A stretch of 64,000 bases of DNA from Hoeflea prorocentri (GTDB lineage: Bacteria; Pseudomonadota; Alphaproteobacteria; Rhizobiales; Rhizobiaceae), in contig NZ_JAPJZI010000001.1 in the NCBI RefSeq assembly GCF_027944115.1, positions 2,666,001 through 2,730,000 on the forward strand, written 5' to 3'. Below the pieces are notes generated by a model that worked only from the letters and a program-made list of their open reading frames with translations, was not told the DNA's origin and ran no database searches. Below are positions 1 to 10,357 of this stretch, one piece after another. Position 1 is the first letter of the stretch; each line of letters begins with the position of its first letter. A program made the position numbers and the translations under genes.

Positions 1-975
1 GATTGCCATGGACAGAGCCTGGCGAACGGCGATATCCGACAGGAACGGATGCGGATGTTTCTTGGTCGAGCGTTCATCGCCCAATGCCGGGTTCGGATCC
101 GTCAGGTTGATCATGATACGTTCAACCAGCGTTCCAAAAGCCGACACGACCTTGCCCTTGCCGGCAGCCTCCATGGCGGACAGGACGTCCGGGGCAAGCT
201 GCATGTTCCAGGCATAGTCGAACTCGCCTGTTTCAAGGACCGAGCGCGCAGCCGATGCAGTATCGCCACCACCCTTGAATGTCACGCTGGCAAAAGCCGG
301 CTTTGCCGGATCGCGATAGTTCGGATTGGCTTCCATGGAAATGACGTCGTTCGGACGGAAATCGGTCACACGGAACGGTCCGGTTCCGATCGGGCCGAAA
401 TTGGCATCGGTGCATTCCGGTGCCTTGGCGCCGAGACAGTCAGCGAACTGCGCGGCCTGAATAACCGGTGCCTGCGCGCCGACGAACGGGCCATAAGGGA
501 ATGGTTTCGGAACACCGAACTCGACGGTCACGGTGCGGTCATCGACGATCTTCACATCGGTGACGTCATTGTATTTTTCACTCTGCGCGCAACCGCCGGC
601 AGGGTCGGCGCAATATTTCCAGGTAAAGGCAATGTCCGCAGAGGTCACAGGTGTGCCATCTGACCAGAGGAGGCCCTCCTTGAGCTTCCACGTAATCGAT
701 TTCAAATCAGACGATACGCCGCCATTGTCGACCGTTGGCACGGTATCCACCAGCCACGGCACCATATTGCCGTCCTGGTCGTAGCGGGCGAGCGGCTCGA
801 CAACCAGCGAGGCTGCCTCAAGTTCCTTCGTGCCGCCCGACAGATAAGGGTTCATGGTTGACGGAGCCTGCCAGTAGATGATCTTGACTTCGCCGTCCGA
901 GCCGCGCTCGGCGAGCGCGGCAGGTACGATAGCCAGTGCGGCTGCCGTGCCGAGTAAAAGTGCCCTTGCTTTCAT
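1..975 (-). CDS. Family 5 (oligopeptide/dipeptide type) ABC transporter substrate-binding protein, C-terminus beyond window
   Basis: This is the periplasmic binding protein of a peptide-type ABC importer. The reading frame on the minus strand starts at the ATG at 975 after a strong AGGAGGAAG ribosome site and stays open to the window edge. About 325 residues are visible of a family that is usually 500-620 long. The first 22 residues are a Sec signal peptide ending in ALA. The mature part has the SBP_bac_5 pattern: a YWQAPSTMNPYLS start, a WKLKEGLLWSDGTPVTSADI segment and a later GPIGTGPFRV segment. It follows the OppF-like ATPase by 25 bp. No permease is present upstream, so the permeases should lie to the left of the window. 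The ligand cannot be read from the sequence. Confidence 0.9.
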   Translation of the reverse strand, partial: MKARALLLGTAAALAIVPAALAERGSDGEVKIIYWQAPSTMNPYLSGGTKELEAASLVVEPLARYDQDGNMVPWLVDTVPTVDNGGVSSDLKSITWKLKEGLLWSDGTPVTSADIAFTWKYCADPAGGCAQSEKYNDVTDVKIVDDRTVTVEFGVPKPFPYGPFVGAQAPVIQAAQFADCLGAKAPECTDANFGPIGTGPFRVTDFRPNDVISMEANPNYRDPAKPAFASVTFKGGGDTASAARSVLETGEFDYAWNMQLAPDVLSAMEAAGKGKVVSAFGTLVERIMINLTDPNPALGDERSTKKHPHPFLSDIAVRQALSMAI

Positions 976-1000
976 AAGTCTTCCTCCTTGTTGTTATAGG

Positions 1001-2030
1001 TTATGCTGGTACCCCTTCGCCGGCGGTTGGTTCCCCGGTCTTTTTGGTGTCGTTACCGACCAGATGACAGGCCGCGTAGTGGCCCGTTTCCAACTGGCGG
1101 AATTCCGGTTCGACCTCGTGGCAGATCGCCTGGGCGATCGGGCAACGGGTGCAGAAATTGCAGCCTTGCGGCGCATTGGACGGCGAAGGCACATCGCCGG
1201 TCAGGATGATGTGCTGACGTTCGGCTTCGCGAACGGGATCGGGCTCTGGCACCGCCGAAAGCAGCGCCTGGGTATAGGGATGGACCGGAGCGCTGTAGAG
1301 TGTGTCGCGCGGCGCAAGTTCGACGATCTTGCCGAGATACATGACGGCAACGCGGTCGGCGATATGGCGGACCATGGACAGATCGTGGCTGATGAAGAGA
1401 TATGTGAGTCCGAACCGCTCCTGCAGGTCTTCCAGCAGGTTGACGACTTGAGCCTGAATGGAAACGTCAAGCGCGGCGATCGGCTCGTCGCAGACGATAA
1501 ATTTCGGATTGAGGGCGAGAGCGCGGGCAATGCCGATGCGCTGGCGCTGTCCGCCCGAGAACTCATGCGGATAGCGGTTGGCGAAGGCGCGGTTGAGACC
1601 CACGGCGTCCATAAGCTCATAGACCCGCTCCAGCCGTTCGCTGCGCGACAAAGACATGTGTTCGACAAGCGGCTCGCCAATAATGCCGGCAACCGTCATG
1701 CGGGGATTGAGGCTGGCCTGCGGATCCTGGAAGATCATCTGCATTTTGGGCCGCAGATGGCGCAGCTTTTCCTTCTCGACATTGCTGATGTCGGTGCCGT
1801 CGACGGAGATGGAGCCGGCGGTGATATCATAGAGCCTCAACACGGCCCGGCCGGCTGTCGATTTGCCGCAACCCGATTCCCCCACAAGGCCCAGCGTCTC
1901 ACTTTCGTGGATATCGAGAGAGATATCGTCAACAGCCTTGATATCGCCGACATGACGGCGAAACACGCCCGCATAGATGGGGAAATGCATCTTCAGCCCG
2001 CGCACCTGGACAAGCGGCATGGCGGCTGCA

Positions 2031-2038
<8 letters not shown>
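1001..2038 (-). CDS. Oligopeptide/dipeptide ABC transporter ATP-binding protein (OppF/DppF type)
   Basis: This is one of the paired cytoplasmic ATPases of a peptide-type importer. The 345-residue protein has Walker A GESGCGKS at residues 53-60, the signature [15 protein letters not shown] and Walker B FIVCDEP. It ends with the oligo_HPY extension typical of OppF, with [16 protein letters not shown] followed by a cysteine-containing stretch [17 protein letters not shown]. The frame is open further upstream, but the ATG at 2038 is preferred because it overlaps the stop of the upstream oppD-like gene (translational coupling) and gives the normal family N-terminus. The substrate is unknown. Confidence 0.9.
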
Positions 2039-3035
<997 letters not shown>

Positions 3036-3394
3036 CGGACACTCCATACGCGCGACCAGACATCCTTTACCCCCAACAAACTTACTGCCAGTCAGAATGA
3101 CAATTTGGATAGATAATTGCAAACTGAAGTTGCGCGCGCCTGATAACTTTTTTTCTTACTGAGAATAAGCTGATTTTTCTCAAATTTTGCAGTATTTTAG
3201 AGGTTTTATCTTGTGTGCCCTATCATCAAATACCTGTGTTTAAAAATGCTCTCCCACCGCACCTGCAACGAACTGATTTCACCGAAACCGGTTGCAAAAT
3301 CATCATATTCCACGTGTCTTCGCCGGCCGGGAAATCAAGCTGTGCTGGATGAAACGGAAAAACATCTGTAAGCAGGGCAAAACGGGAAAAGCGC
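3036..3394. promoter_or_regulatory. AT-rich divergent promoter region between the peptide importer and the TetR gene
   Basis: This stretch has no convincing gene. It is clearly more AT-rich than its neighbours and separates two divergent genes, so it should hold both promoters and probably the TetR operator. Short inverted arms such as CTTA-N7-TAAG near 3155-3170 and AACCGGTT near 3290 are visible. None is long enough to be called the operator with confidence. Confidence 0.5.
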
Positions 3395-4036
3395 ATGTCA
3401 TCCGAGGCACATCCCACTGATACTCAGGCCCGGGGAAGCGGCCGGAAGAACCGTGGCAACGGATCGCGGCGTGATATTCTCGACGCCGCCGCAAGGCTCT
3501 TCCAGCAAAAGGGTTATGACGCGACGTCGCTTCGCGAGCTTGCCAATGCGGTGGGCATGAAAGCCGGCAGCCTCTACTATCATTTTGCATCGAAGGAGCA
3601 GCTCGCCATCGAGGTTCTGGCAATCGGGGTCAAGGCGGTGACCGATAATGTATCGGCGCACCTCAAAGCGGCCGGACCGGGAGTGACGCCGCAACAACGG
3701 GTTTCGATCGCCATACGCGCGCATCTGGAATCGATCCTGAGCGATGGCGGCTACACCTCGGCGCATATCAGATGCTTTCCTTACACACCCGAAGCCGTGC
3801 AGTCGCAGCTGCGAACTGTTCGCCGCACCTATGAAGATATCTGGACGGGATTGATCGATGATCTTGCAGGTCTCGGCGAACGTCCGGAAGAAGCCCGTCA
3901 CATACGCCTTGCGACACTTGGCGCCCTCAACTGGTCGCTGGAATGGTTCGATGCCGAGCGCGACGATATGGAAGATTATGCCAGGACGGTCGAACGCCTG
4001 ATTATCGGCGCTTCGGGCAATGTAAATTCTGGCTGA
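3395..4036 (+). CDS. TetR/AcrR family transcriptional regulator
   Basis: This is a one-component repressor of 213 residues. The N-terminal helix-turn-helix lies around residues 25-70, with ILDAAARLFQQKGYDATSLR, then the recognition part GMKAGSLYYHFASKEQL. The C-terminal domain (about 80-205) is the ligand and dimer domain, and its ligand is unknown. The gene diverges from the oppD-like gene, which makes the peptide-type importer the most likely target. The coding region starts with ATG at 3395. Confidence 0.9.
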   Translation: MSSEAHPTDTQARGSGRKNRGNGSRRDILDAAARLFQQKGYDATSLRELANAVGMKAGSLYYHFASKEQLAIEVLAIGVKAVTDNVSAHLKAAGPGVTPQQRVSIAIRAHLESILSDGGYTSAHIRCFPYTPEAVQSQLRTVRRTYEDIWTGLIDDLAGLGERPEEARHIRLATLGALNWSLEWFDAERDDMEDYARTVERLIIGASGNVNSG

Positions 4037-4137
4037 CGGATCAATCATCCAGGCCGGCAACACCCCTGCCTGCGCGCCAATCAACATTCCTTGAAAAACC
4101 ACCGTGAAACAACGGATGCCGGCACCCCAATCTCCCC

Positions 4138-4166
4138 TTGACGGGAACCGGTTTCCGGATTACCTA
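4138..4166 (+). promoter_or_regulatory. Candidate promoter of the tRNA-Pro gene
   Basis: TTGACG at 4138-4143 is followed after 17 bp by TACCTA at 4161-4166, which would start transcription about 28 bp before the tRNA. The -35 match is good and the -10 match is weak. The call rests on position as much as on sequence. Confidence 0.4.
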
Positions 4167-4199
4167 CAGCCCGCATCGGCGGCGCGAAGCCGCCCGGGT

Positions 4200-4276
4200 C
4201 GGAGTGTAGCGCAGCCTGGTAGCGCACCTCGTTCGGGACGAGGGGGTCGGAGGTTCAAATCCTCTCACTCCGACCA
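4200..4276 (+). tRNA. tRNA-Pro (anticodon CGG)
   Basis: The 77-base gene folds as a full cloverleaf. The acceptor arm CGGAGTG (4200-4206) pairs with CACTCCG (4266-4272). The anticodon stem CCTCG/CGAGG encloses the loop TTCGGGA, giving anticodon CGG, which reads the proline codon CCG. The T arm contains GGTTCAAATCC, and the discriminator A is followed by an encoded CCA at 4274-4276. A run of T follows directly. No integrase or duplicated 3' end is visible nearby, so it is not an evident attachment site. Confidence 0.97.
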
Positions 4277-4461
4277 GATTTTTTCCAGACATTGCGTTGA
4301 TTGAAAGAAATCGAGGAAGCCGGCTGAAAACTCGGACTGGATGTCCGCGTTGCCCGCTCATCTGTTACATTTGGATGACCTTGGGGTTATGTGAACGTCA
4401 GAGTTTAAAGCCGATCTTGATTGCACCGGTGACAGAATAAGTCAGTGGCCTTCCTGGCCAG

Positions 4462-4626
4462 ATGACCACAATCATATTCCTGATTTGGGTTTTGTGCTTT
4501 TTGGTTGGATTGATCGCACTTTTTTCAAAGAAAAATAAAGTCGCAACACTCGTGCTCGGTTTGGGTATAACACTTACCGTCGCGTTCTACGCGGCCGTGG
4601 TTGCTTTCCTCAATACGCCACATTGA
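4462..4626 (+). CDS. Small membrane protein of 54 residues, unknown function
   Basis: An ATG-started frame of 55 codons encodes a very hydrophobic peptide. A first membrane segment covers roughly residues 3-21 (TIIFLIWVLCFLVGLIAL). A short basic loop SKKNK follows, then a second segment from about 28 to 50. This gives a helical hairpin with a positive turn. A stop lies eight codons upstream in frame, so the start is constrained, but no clear ribosome site precedes it. The base composition is more AT-rich than in the neighbours. It lies between tRNA-Pro and the nucleoside operon on the same strand. I do not recognise the family. Confidence 0.55.
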   Translation: MTTIIFLIWVLCFLVGLIALFSKKNKVATLVLGLGITLTVAFYAAVVAFLNTPH

Positions 4627-4691
4627 ACCACACATGTAGCCGCCTGCAACAATGGCATAGTCCTCCTATTGTTGATCAAATGTCACATGCA

Positions 4692-4721
4692 TTGACAGGT
4701 GACCACCAGAGTGCTTATCTT
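4692..4721 (+). promoter_or_regulatory. Candidate sigma-70 promoter of the nucleoside salvage operon
   Basis: A perfect TTGACA at 4692-4697 is followed after 18 bp by TATCTT at 4716-4721 (four of six consensus bases). It would give a leader of about 70 bases before the nucleoside hydrolase start at 4800. No operator is obvious. Confidence 0.45.
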
Positions 4722-4799
4722 TCACTTTGGCGTCGTTGGTCATTACCAGGAATGCGCCATTGAGATCTTTATCGGCATAATCAGTATGGGGGTTGGGGT

Positions 4800-5753
4800 T
4801 TGAGTGAGAAATGCCGGATCATATTGGATGTCGACACCGGCATCGATGACGCATTGGCGATCCTTTACGCTCTCGGACGTGAGGATATTTCGCTTGAAGC
4901 GCTTACCACCACCTATGGAAATATCGACGTCGATACGGCGACCCGCAATTCGCTGCAATTGCTCGAACTTGCCGGACGCTCGGACATTCCGGTGGCTGCG
5001 GGCGTGTCGCGTCCGTTGACGCAGCCGTTCAACGGCGGCGCACCCTTTGTACACGGAGACAACGGGTTCGGTGGCATTGACATGCCTCCCGCGACCTCCA
5101 GTCCGGTCGATCTTTGGGGGCCCGACATGCTCATCGAGATGGCGCGTAAATATCCCGGCGAACTCTATTTACTGGCCGTCAGCCCTATGACCAATGTGGC
5201 GCAGGCACTGATGAAGGCGCCGGATATCGCCACCAAGTTCCGCAAGATCGTGATGATGGGCAGCACGCTCAGCCATCCGGGCATCGGCGGGGTGGTACCG
5301 CCCATGGTGGATGCGAATTTCCACAATGATCCCGAGGCCGCCCGCATCGTGCTGCAATCGGGCGCATCGCTGGTGGCTGTCGGCATGGACGTGACCATGC
5401 ACGCCAAGCTGAGCGCAACGGATATCGAGGCAATCAAAAAGCGCGGCGGGCCTGCCGCCAAGGCAGCCATGGAGGCCTCGCGCTTTTATCTTGCCTCCTA
5501 TGAACGCATGTATCCGGGCACCGATTATTGCGGCCTGCATGATCCGCTGGCTGTCGCCCTCGCCGAGTTGCCGGAACTTGGCACTTATGAAACCCTGTCG
5601 GCCGACATAGAATGCGCCGGCACATTGACCCGCGGGCAGATGCTCCCGGACCGGCGCCCGTCTGCGTCAAAAGACCAATTGGTCGATGTGACGACCGATG
5701 TAGACTATGACAGGTTCTCTATGCTTTTCGCTGATGCGGTGGCGGCGCATTGA
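4800..5753 (+). CDS. Nucleoside hydrolase (inosine-uridine preferring family)
   Basis: This enzyme hydrolyses the N-glycosidic bond of ribonucleosides to a free base and ribose. The 317-residue protein has the calcium- and ribose-binding signature DVDTGIDDA at about residues 10-18 near the N-terminus. Later family landmarks include HGDNGFGG, the segment EARIVLQSGASLVAVGMDVT read with PEA before it, and a conserved histidine in the CGLHDPLAVA segment. The start appears to be TTG at 4800 after a G-rich stretch; the nearby ATG at 4786 is out of frame. It heads the operon with a nucleoside ABC importer, so imported nucleosides are probably cleaved directly. Base preference cannot be assigned. Confidence 0.93.
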   Translation: MSEKCRIILDVDTGIDDALAILYALGREDISLEALTTTYGNIDVDTATRNSLQLLELAGRSDIPVAAGVSRPLTQPFNGGAPFVHGDNGFGGIDMPPATSSPVDLWGPDMLIEMARKYPGELYLLAVSPMTNVAQALMKAPDIATKFRKIVMMGSTLSHPGIGGVVPPMVDANFHNDPEAARIVLQSGASLVAVGMDVTMHAKLSATDIEAIKKRGGPAAKAAMEASRFYLASYERMYPGTDYCGLHDPLAVALAELPELGTYETLSADIECAGTLTRGQMLPDRRPSASKDQLVDVTTDVDYDRFSMLFADAVAAH

Positions 5754-5796
5754 ATTTTCAACTCAAGCTCCAGAAAAATAACAGGGGACAAACAGA

Positions 5797-6813
5797 ATGA
5801 ACAAGCTGACAACAGGCCTGATGGCACTTGGCATGGCTTTCGCCGGAACGATCGGCACAGCCACCGCAGAAGACAAATCCATTGTCTACGTCTCACCCAA
5901 TCCGATCGGCAACAACCCGTTTCTGGTGATGGGTCGTGACGGCACGAAAGCTGCGGCCGAAAAACACGGCGCAAAAGCCTCAACCATTGAAAGCGACACG
6001 CCACAGGCCATTTTGGAAAACCTTTATGCCGCGGCCAACGAGGGTGCGGATCTCATCGTTGCCCTGAGCTTTTCCGCTGTGGATCCGGTGTCCGAAGTGG
6101 CGCCGACTGCACCTGACACGCAGTTTCTGATTGTCGATGCCTGCCCGAGCGGCGAACGTCCGGATAACCTGCATTGCGCTGTCTTCCGTGAACACGAAGC
6201 ATCGTTCCTGATGGGCGCAATGGCCGCCATGCAGACGGAAAGCGGCAAGCTTGGCGCCGTCAGCGCCATCGACATCCCGTTCCTGCACCGCTTTACGGAC
6301 GGTTTTGCCGATGGTGCCCGGCACGTGAAGCCGGATATCGAGGTCGAAGTACGCTGGGTGGGCGGACAGAACCCCTTCTCCGATCCGGTCCGCGCGAAGG
6401 AACAAGCGCTGGCGCTGCAGGCAATCGGAGCCGATGTCATCTACGCCGCCGCGGCGGCGGGCAATTTCGGCATCTACGAAGCAGCACCCGGCGAGGGCTT
6501 CAAGATCATGGGCGTCGATGCCAATCATTGCGACCTGGCCGGCGGCACGATGTATGATGCGGCGCTCAAGCGCGTCGACCAGGCAATCATGCAGTCGGTC
6601 GACGCCATCATGGGCGGGGCCAAGCAGACCTTCGCCTCCTACGGCCTGGCGGAGAACGGCGTTGGCGGGGTTGTCCTCGATTCAGACGCCGATCTGGCAA
6701 CAAGCGGATGCCTGATCGCTGATGAGGCAGAGACCGTTGCCAAGGTTCGTGCCATCGCCGACCAGATCATTTCCGGCGACATCAAGGTCAACGACCCGCT
6801 GTCGGCGAACTGA
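5797..6813 (+). CDS. BMP/PnrA family nucleoside ABC transporter substrate-binding protein
   Basis: This is the binding component of the nucleoside importer, 338 residues long. Residues 1-24 are a Sec signal peptide ending in ATA. No lipobox cysteine is visible, so a soluble periplasmic protein is expected. The mature sequence matches the basic membrane protein (PnrA-like) family: VYVSPNPIGNNPFLVMGRDG at the start, a REHEASFLMGAMAAM segment, and the purine-site region GVDANHCDLAG. An AGGGGACAAAC ribosome region precedes the ATG. It lies 43 bp after the hydrolase gene. Confidence 0.93.
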   Translation: MNKLTTGLMALGMAFAGTIGTATAEDKSIVYVSPNPIGNNPFLVMGRDGTKAAAEKHGAKASTIESDTPQAILENLYAAANEGADLIVALSFSAVDPVSEVAPTAPDTQFLIVDACPSGERPDNLHCAVFREHEASFLMGAMAAMQTESGKLGAVSAIDIPFLHRFTDGFADGARHVKPDIEVEVRWVGGQNPFSDPVRAKEQALALQAIGADVIYAAAAAGNFGIYEAAPGEGFKIMGVDANHCDLAGGTMYDAALKRVDQAIMQSVDAIMGGAKQTFASYGLAENGVGGVVLDSDADLATSGCLIADEAETVAKVRAIADQIISGDIKVNDPLSAN

Positions 6814-6842
6814 TCGGTGCCTGGTATGAAAGGCGTCAACCG

Positions 6843-8381
6843 TTGAACGATGCCGGTACATCTCAGCCTGCGGTCTGCAGGCTGAGCGGAATATCTAAGT
6901 CCTTCGGGGATGTGAAAGCCCTTTCGGATGTCAGTTTTGACGTCCGGAAGGGTGAATTCCTTGCTATTGTCGGCGAGAACGGTGCCGGCAAGTCAACCGC
7001 GATGAGCATCCTGTTCGGCCTGCTGGAACCTGATACCGGCCATATTGAAATCGACGGCAAACCCCGAAAGCTCAAATCGGCACGGGACGCGATCGATGCC
7101 GGCTTCGGCATGGTGCATCAGCATTTCAAGCTCTATCCAGATCTGACGGTTCTCGAGAATGTCCTTGTCGGCGATGAAGGCGCAAACGGCCTCGGGCTCA
7201 TCCCGTTCCGTGACCGCAGAAAGGCCTTTAAAAAACTGGTCAGCGAGTTCTCTTTTTCGCTGGACCCGGACCGCAAGGTGTCCGACCTTCCGGTCGATGC
7301 ACGCCAGCAGTTGGAAATCGTCAAAATGCTCTCTCGTGGAGCGTCGACGGTCATCCTCGATGAGCCTACCGCGGTTTTGACCCCGCAGGAAAGCCTTGCT
7401 CTCTATACGATGCTCAAAAAGCTCTGCGCCCAAGGAAAGTCCGTTGTGCTGATCACCCACAAGCTGGGTGAAGTGATGGACAATTCGGAGCGCGTGTTGG
7501 TGATGCGCCAAGGCGAACTGGTTGCCGAGCGCCAGACGGCGGACACCAACCCGGATGAACTTGCCGAACTCATGGTAGGACGCCAGATCGAAGCCGTTGA
7601 AAAAGTCAGCGGCGTGCGAGCCGAAGTGGTCGCTTCACTCCAGGATGTGAGCGTTGCCGGACTGTCGGACAAACCTGCACTTGATGCGGTTTCCTTCGAT
7701 TTGCGGGCAGGAGAGATTTTCGGTGTGGCCGGGGTTTCCGGAAACGGGCAGAAAGAGCTGGTCAACGCGATTGTGGGTCTCGAAACAATCTCGGGCGGCA
7801 CAATTTCGTTTCAGGACCGCACAATCTCGGCAATGAGCGTGGCGCAGCGACGCGCCGCCGGTATTGGCTACATGGCCGAAGACCGTATGGCCATGGGCCT
7901 GGCCGCAAGGGGATCGGTTGCGGAAAACCTGATATCAGGACGCGAAGGCCGGCCGGAATTCTCCGCCTCCGGATTCTTGCGCGCACGCCGGATCAGGCAG
8001 TTTGCGCGCGAGCTTGTGAAGAGTTTCGACATCCGCACACCAAGTGCGCAACAGCAAGTCGGCAATCTGTCGGGAGGGAACCAGCAGAAGGTCATCGTTG
8101 CCCGCGAACTGTCAGCCAAACCGAGGTTTCTGGTGGTGGAAAACCCCTGCTGGGGCATCGATGTCGGCGCGATTTCCTTCATCCATCAGCAAATTCTCGA
8201 CCTTGCCGCCGATGGTGTGGCCGTTCTTTTGATCAGCAATGATCTTGAGGAACTCTTTGCGCTCAGCGACCGGGTGGGCGTGATGTTCGAGGGCCGGATG
8301 AATCGTATCTTCGACCGCTCGGAGCTCGACGCCTTCGCCGTGGGCGCGGCCATGTCCGGCACAATGGGGGAAGCTGCATGA
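6843..8381 (+). CDS. Nucleoside ABC transporter ATP-binding protein with two ATPase domains
   Basis: This protein of 512 residues carries two fused nucleotide-binding domains, as in the NupA/YufO and sugar RbsA-type families. The first domain has Walker A GENGAGKS, and its Walker B region reads VILDEP. The second has a degenerate Walker A (GVSGNGQKE) and the signature LSGGNQQKVIVAREL. Its Walker B reads LVVENPCWGID, with N in place of the usual E-P context, which is a pattern known for this family. The start is TTG at 6843 with AAAGG before it. The stop overlaps the next permease start in an ATGA. Confidence 0.93.
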   Translation: MNDAGTSQPAVCRLSGISKSFGDVKALSDVSFDVRKGEFLAIVGENGAGKSTAMSILFGLLEPDTGHIEIDGKPRKLKSARDAIDAGFGMVHQHFKLYPDLTVLENVLVGDEGANGLGLIPFRDRRKAFKKLVSEFSFSLDPDRKVSDLPVDARQQLEIVKMLSRGASTVILDEPTAVLTPQESLALYTMLKKLCAQGKSVVLITHKLGEVMDNSERVLVMRQGELVAERQTADTNPDELAELMVGRQIEAVEKVSGVRAEVVASLQDVSVAGLSDKPALDAVSFDLRAGEIFGVAGVSGNGQKELVNAIVGLETISGGTISFQDRTISAMSVAQRRAAGIGYMAEDRMAMGLAARGSVAENLISGREGRPEFSASGFLRARRIRQFARELVKSFDIRTPSAQQQVGNLSGGNQQKVIVARELSAKPRFLVVENPCWGIDVGAISFIHQQILDLAADGVAVLLISNDLEELFALSDRVGVMFEGRMNRIFDRSELDAFAVGAAMSGTMGEAA

Positions 8382-9403
8382 TCCGGTCGCAACGAAATGC
8401 CGTGCTCGTGCCGCTGCTTGTCATCGGTGCAGGAATTTTGATCCTGCTGGCGCTGCCGCAGACCCGGGACGTCGTTGTCGGCTTCGTCAATGGCGCCTTT
8501 GGCGGACGCAACAATTTCAACTTCTTTTCCACGCTGAGCCGCTACTCGATCATTCTGGGCATGGCGATGGCGGTGCTTGTCTCGTTCCGTGCCGGGCTTT
8601 TGAACATCGGTGGCGAAGGCCAATTGGTACTGGGCGGGCTGACGGCAGCCATTGTCGGCGTCTATCTGCCGGGACCGCCCCTGCTCGTCGCTGTCGCGGC
8701 GGTACTGGCTGCCATGACCGCAGGCGCGTCATGGGCGGTTCTCGCCGGTGTCCTCGATCGCGTTGCAAAAGTCCCGCTGCTGATCGGCTCACTCTTGCTG
8801 AACTACCCCGCCCACTTCATTGCCTCCTATTTCGTCTCCCATCCGCTACGGGACGTCGCAAGCGGAGCAACCCAGTCGCACAAGATCATGTCAGAGGCCC
8901 GCTTGCCGAGATTTCCGGGCACAATCCTCGACTACGGCATCCTTTTGATCGGTGCGACGGCGATCCTGATCATCCTTCTGGAACGTACCTCCGTCTTCGG
9001 ATACCGGGTCCGCATGCAAGGCTACAGTTTCGGCTTTGCCAGAACCTCCGGCTATCCGACCGGCAAGCTCTACTACCGGACACTGATGATCAGCGGGGCG
9101 ATTGCCGGCATGACCGGATACACGGCCGTCTTCGGGCTGAACCAGCGTTACATCGACGGCATGCTGACCATTCCGCTCTATGCCTGGACGGGCGTTGCGG
9201 CCGTCCTGCTTGCCGCCATCATTCCATGGGTTACGCCGATCACCGCTTTCTTTTTCGCCATGCTCGCAACGGGCGCTGTGGGCATGGAACGGTCCGCCGA
9301 CATCCCGCGCGAAATGGGCCAGATCGTACAGGCGGTCATCGTCCTGTACCTGGCGGGCGTCAGCGGCAAGATCCTGTCATCGAATGTCGGGAAGGATCAT
9401 TAG
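8378..9403 (+). CDS. Nucleoside ABC transporter permease (first of two)
   Basis: This integral membrane subunit of 341 residues has about eight to ten hydrophobic segments. Family landmarks are FRAGLLNIGGEGQLVLGGL and the later GMTGYTAVFGLNQRYIDGM. It belongs to the BPD_transp_2 (RbsC-like) permeases that partner with BMP-type binding proteins. It starts with ATG inside the end of the ATPase gene, so translation is coupled. Together with the next gene it forms the membrane channel for nucleosides. Confidence 0.92.
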   Translation: MIRSQRNAVLVPLLVIGAGILILLALPQTRDVVVGFVNGAFGGRNNFNFFSTLSRYSIILGMAMAVLVSFRAGLLNIGGEGQLVLGGLTAAIVGVYLPGPPLLVAVAAVLAAMTAGASWAVLAGVLDRVAKVPLLIGSLLLNYPAHFIASYFVSHPLRDVASGATQSHKIMSEARLPRFPGTILDYGILLIGATAILIILLERTSVFGYRVRMQGYSFGFARTSGYPTGKLYYRTLMISGAIAGMTGYTAVFGLNQRYIDGMLTIPLYAWTGVAAVLLAAIIPWVTPITAFFFAMLATGAVGMERSADIPREMGQIVQAVIVLYLAGVSGKILSSNVGKDH

Positions 9404-9414
9404 GGGATCATTGG

Positions 9415-10308
9415 ATGTTTTTTGACAGCGCCATTGCCGAATCCATTCCGCGCTTTTTCACGCCGGTTCTTCTTGCAGCCATCGGCTCCGCCCTTTGTGA
9501 GCGCGCCGGCGTCTTCAACATTGCCCTTGAAGGCATGATGCTGATCGGCGCGTTCGCCGCCGTTGTTGGCTGTTATTATGCGGGCGACTGGACCGGTGGA
9601 CTTGGCCTCGCCGTCCTCGCCGGCATGGCCACAGGGCTGGTTTTTGCCTTTTTTGGCGTTCATCGCGGTGGTGACGACATCATCGTCAGTATCGGCCTCA
9701 ACGTGCTGGCGGTCGGCCTGACAGCATTCCTGCTTCGTGGCCTTTTCGGTGTGCAGGGTCAGTTCGACGATCCACGCATTGTGGAGATCCCGAAGGTCGA
9801 TCTCGGAACGATAGCGGACATACCGGTTCTCGGCAGCCTGGTTTCGGGCCAGTCCATCCTGGTCTGGTTTGCGGTCATCATGGTGTTTGCCACTCATTAT
9901 TTCCTGAAATATCACAAGGCGGGCCTTCGTCTGCGGGCTGTGGGACAGAACGCTTCGGCCCTGCGCAGTGTCGGGATATCGCCGCAATGGGTCAAAACCG
10001 GCGCCCTGGTCGCCTGCGGCATTCTGTGCGCGTTGGGCGGGGCGCAATTGTCCATCTCCAATGTGACGCTCTTTACCGAGGGCATGAGCGCCGGGCGCGG
10101 CTGGATCGCGCTGGTCATCGTGATGATGTGCGGCGCGCGGCTGCCGTGGATCTTTCCGGCAGCGATCCTTTTCGGGCTTGTCGATGCGCTGGGCTTCCGC
10201 ATTCAGGGGCTCGGCCTGCCGCAGCAGTTCACAGAGGCCCTTCCCTATGTGCTGGCGATTGTCGTCCTGATCGCAGCGTTCTCGCGCCGTGCAAAGCAGC
10301 AGCATTGA
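9415..10308 (+). CDS. Nucleoside ABC transporter permease (second of two)
   Basis: This second membrane subunit has 297 residues. The ATG at 9415 is preceded by AGGGGAT and begins MFFDSAIAESIPRF. The long open frame upstream of it only runs through the preceding permease in another frame. Landmarks are RAGVFNIALEGMMLIGAFAA and a GGAQLSISNVTLFTEGMSAG segment, both typical of the NupC/YufQ-type permease. It is the last gene of the five-gene plus-strand operon and faces a convergent UspA gene 49 bp away. Confidence 0.92.
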   Translation: MFFDSAIAESIPRFFTPVLLAAIGSALCERAGVFNIALEGMMLIGAFAAVVGCYYAGDWTGGLGLAVLAGMATGLVFAFFGVHRGGDDIIVSIGLNVLAVGLTAFLLRGLFGVQGQFDDPRIVEIPKVDLGTIADIPVLGSLVSGQSILVWFAVIMVFATHYFLKYHKAGLRLRAVGQNASALRSVGISPQWVKTGALVACGILCALGGAQLSISNVTLFTEGMSAGRGWIALVIVMMCGARLPWIFPAAILFGLVDALGFRIQGLGLPQQFTEALPYVLAIVVLIAAFSRRAKQQH

Positions 10309-10357
10309 GGCAGGAAGCGCGAGACCCTCAAACGAGCAGGTGCGCTGCGTTTACATC

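Noticed and set aside
4104-4304. Short frame running through the tRNA-Pro gene
   Set aside because: The tRNA is certain, and the frame has no family match.
4200-4799. tRNA-Pro as integration site of a mobile element
   Set aside because: No integrase, no duplicated tRNA 3' end and no mobile-element genes follow; only one small membrane frame and the nucleoside operon.
8731-9414. Upstream extension of the second nucleoside permease frame
   Set aside because: It overlaps the first permease in another frame and does not look like a membrane protein; the ATG at 9415 with a good ribosome site gives the normal start.
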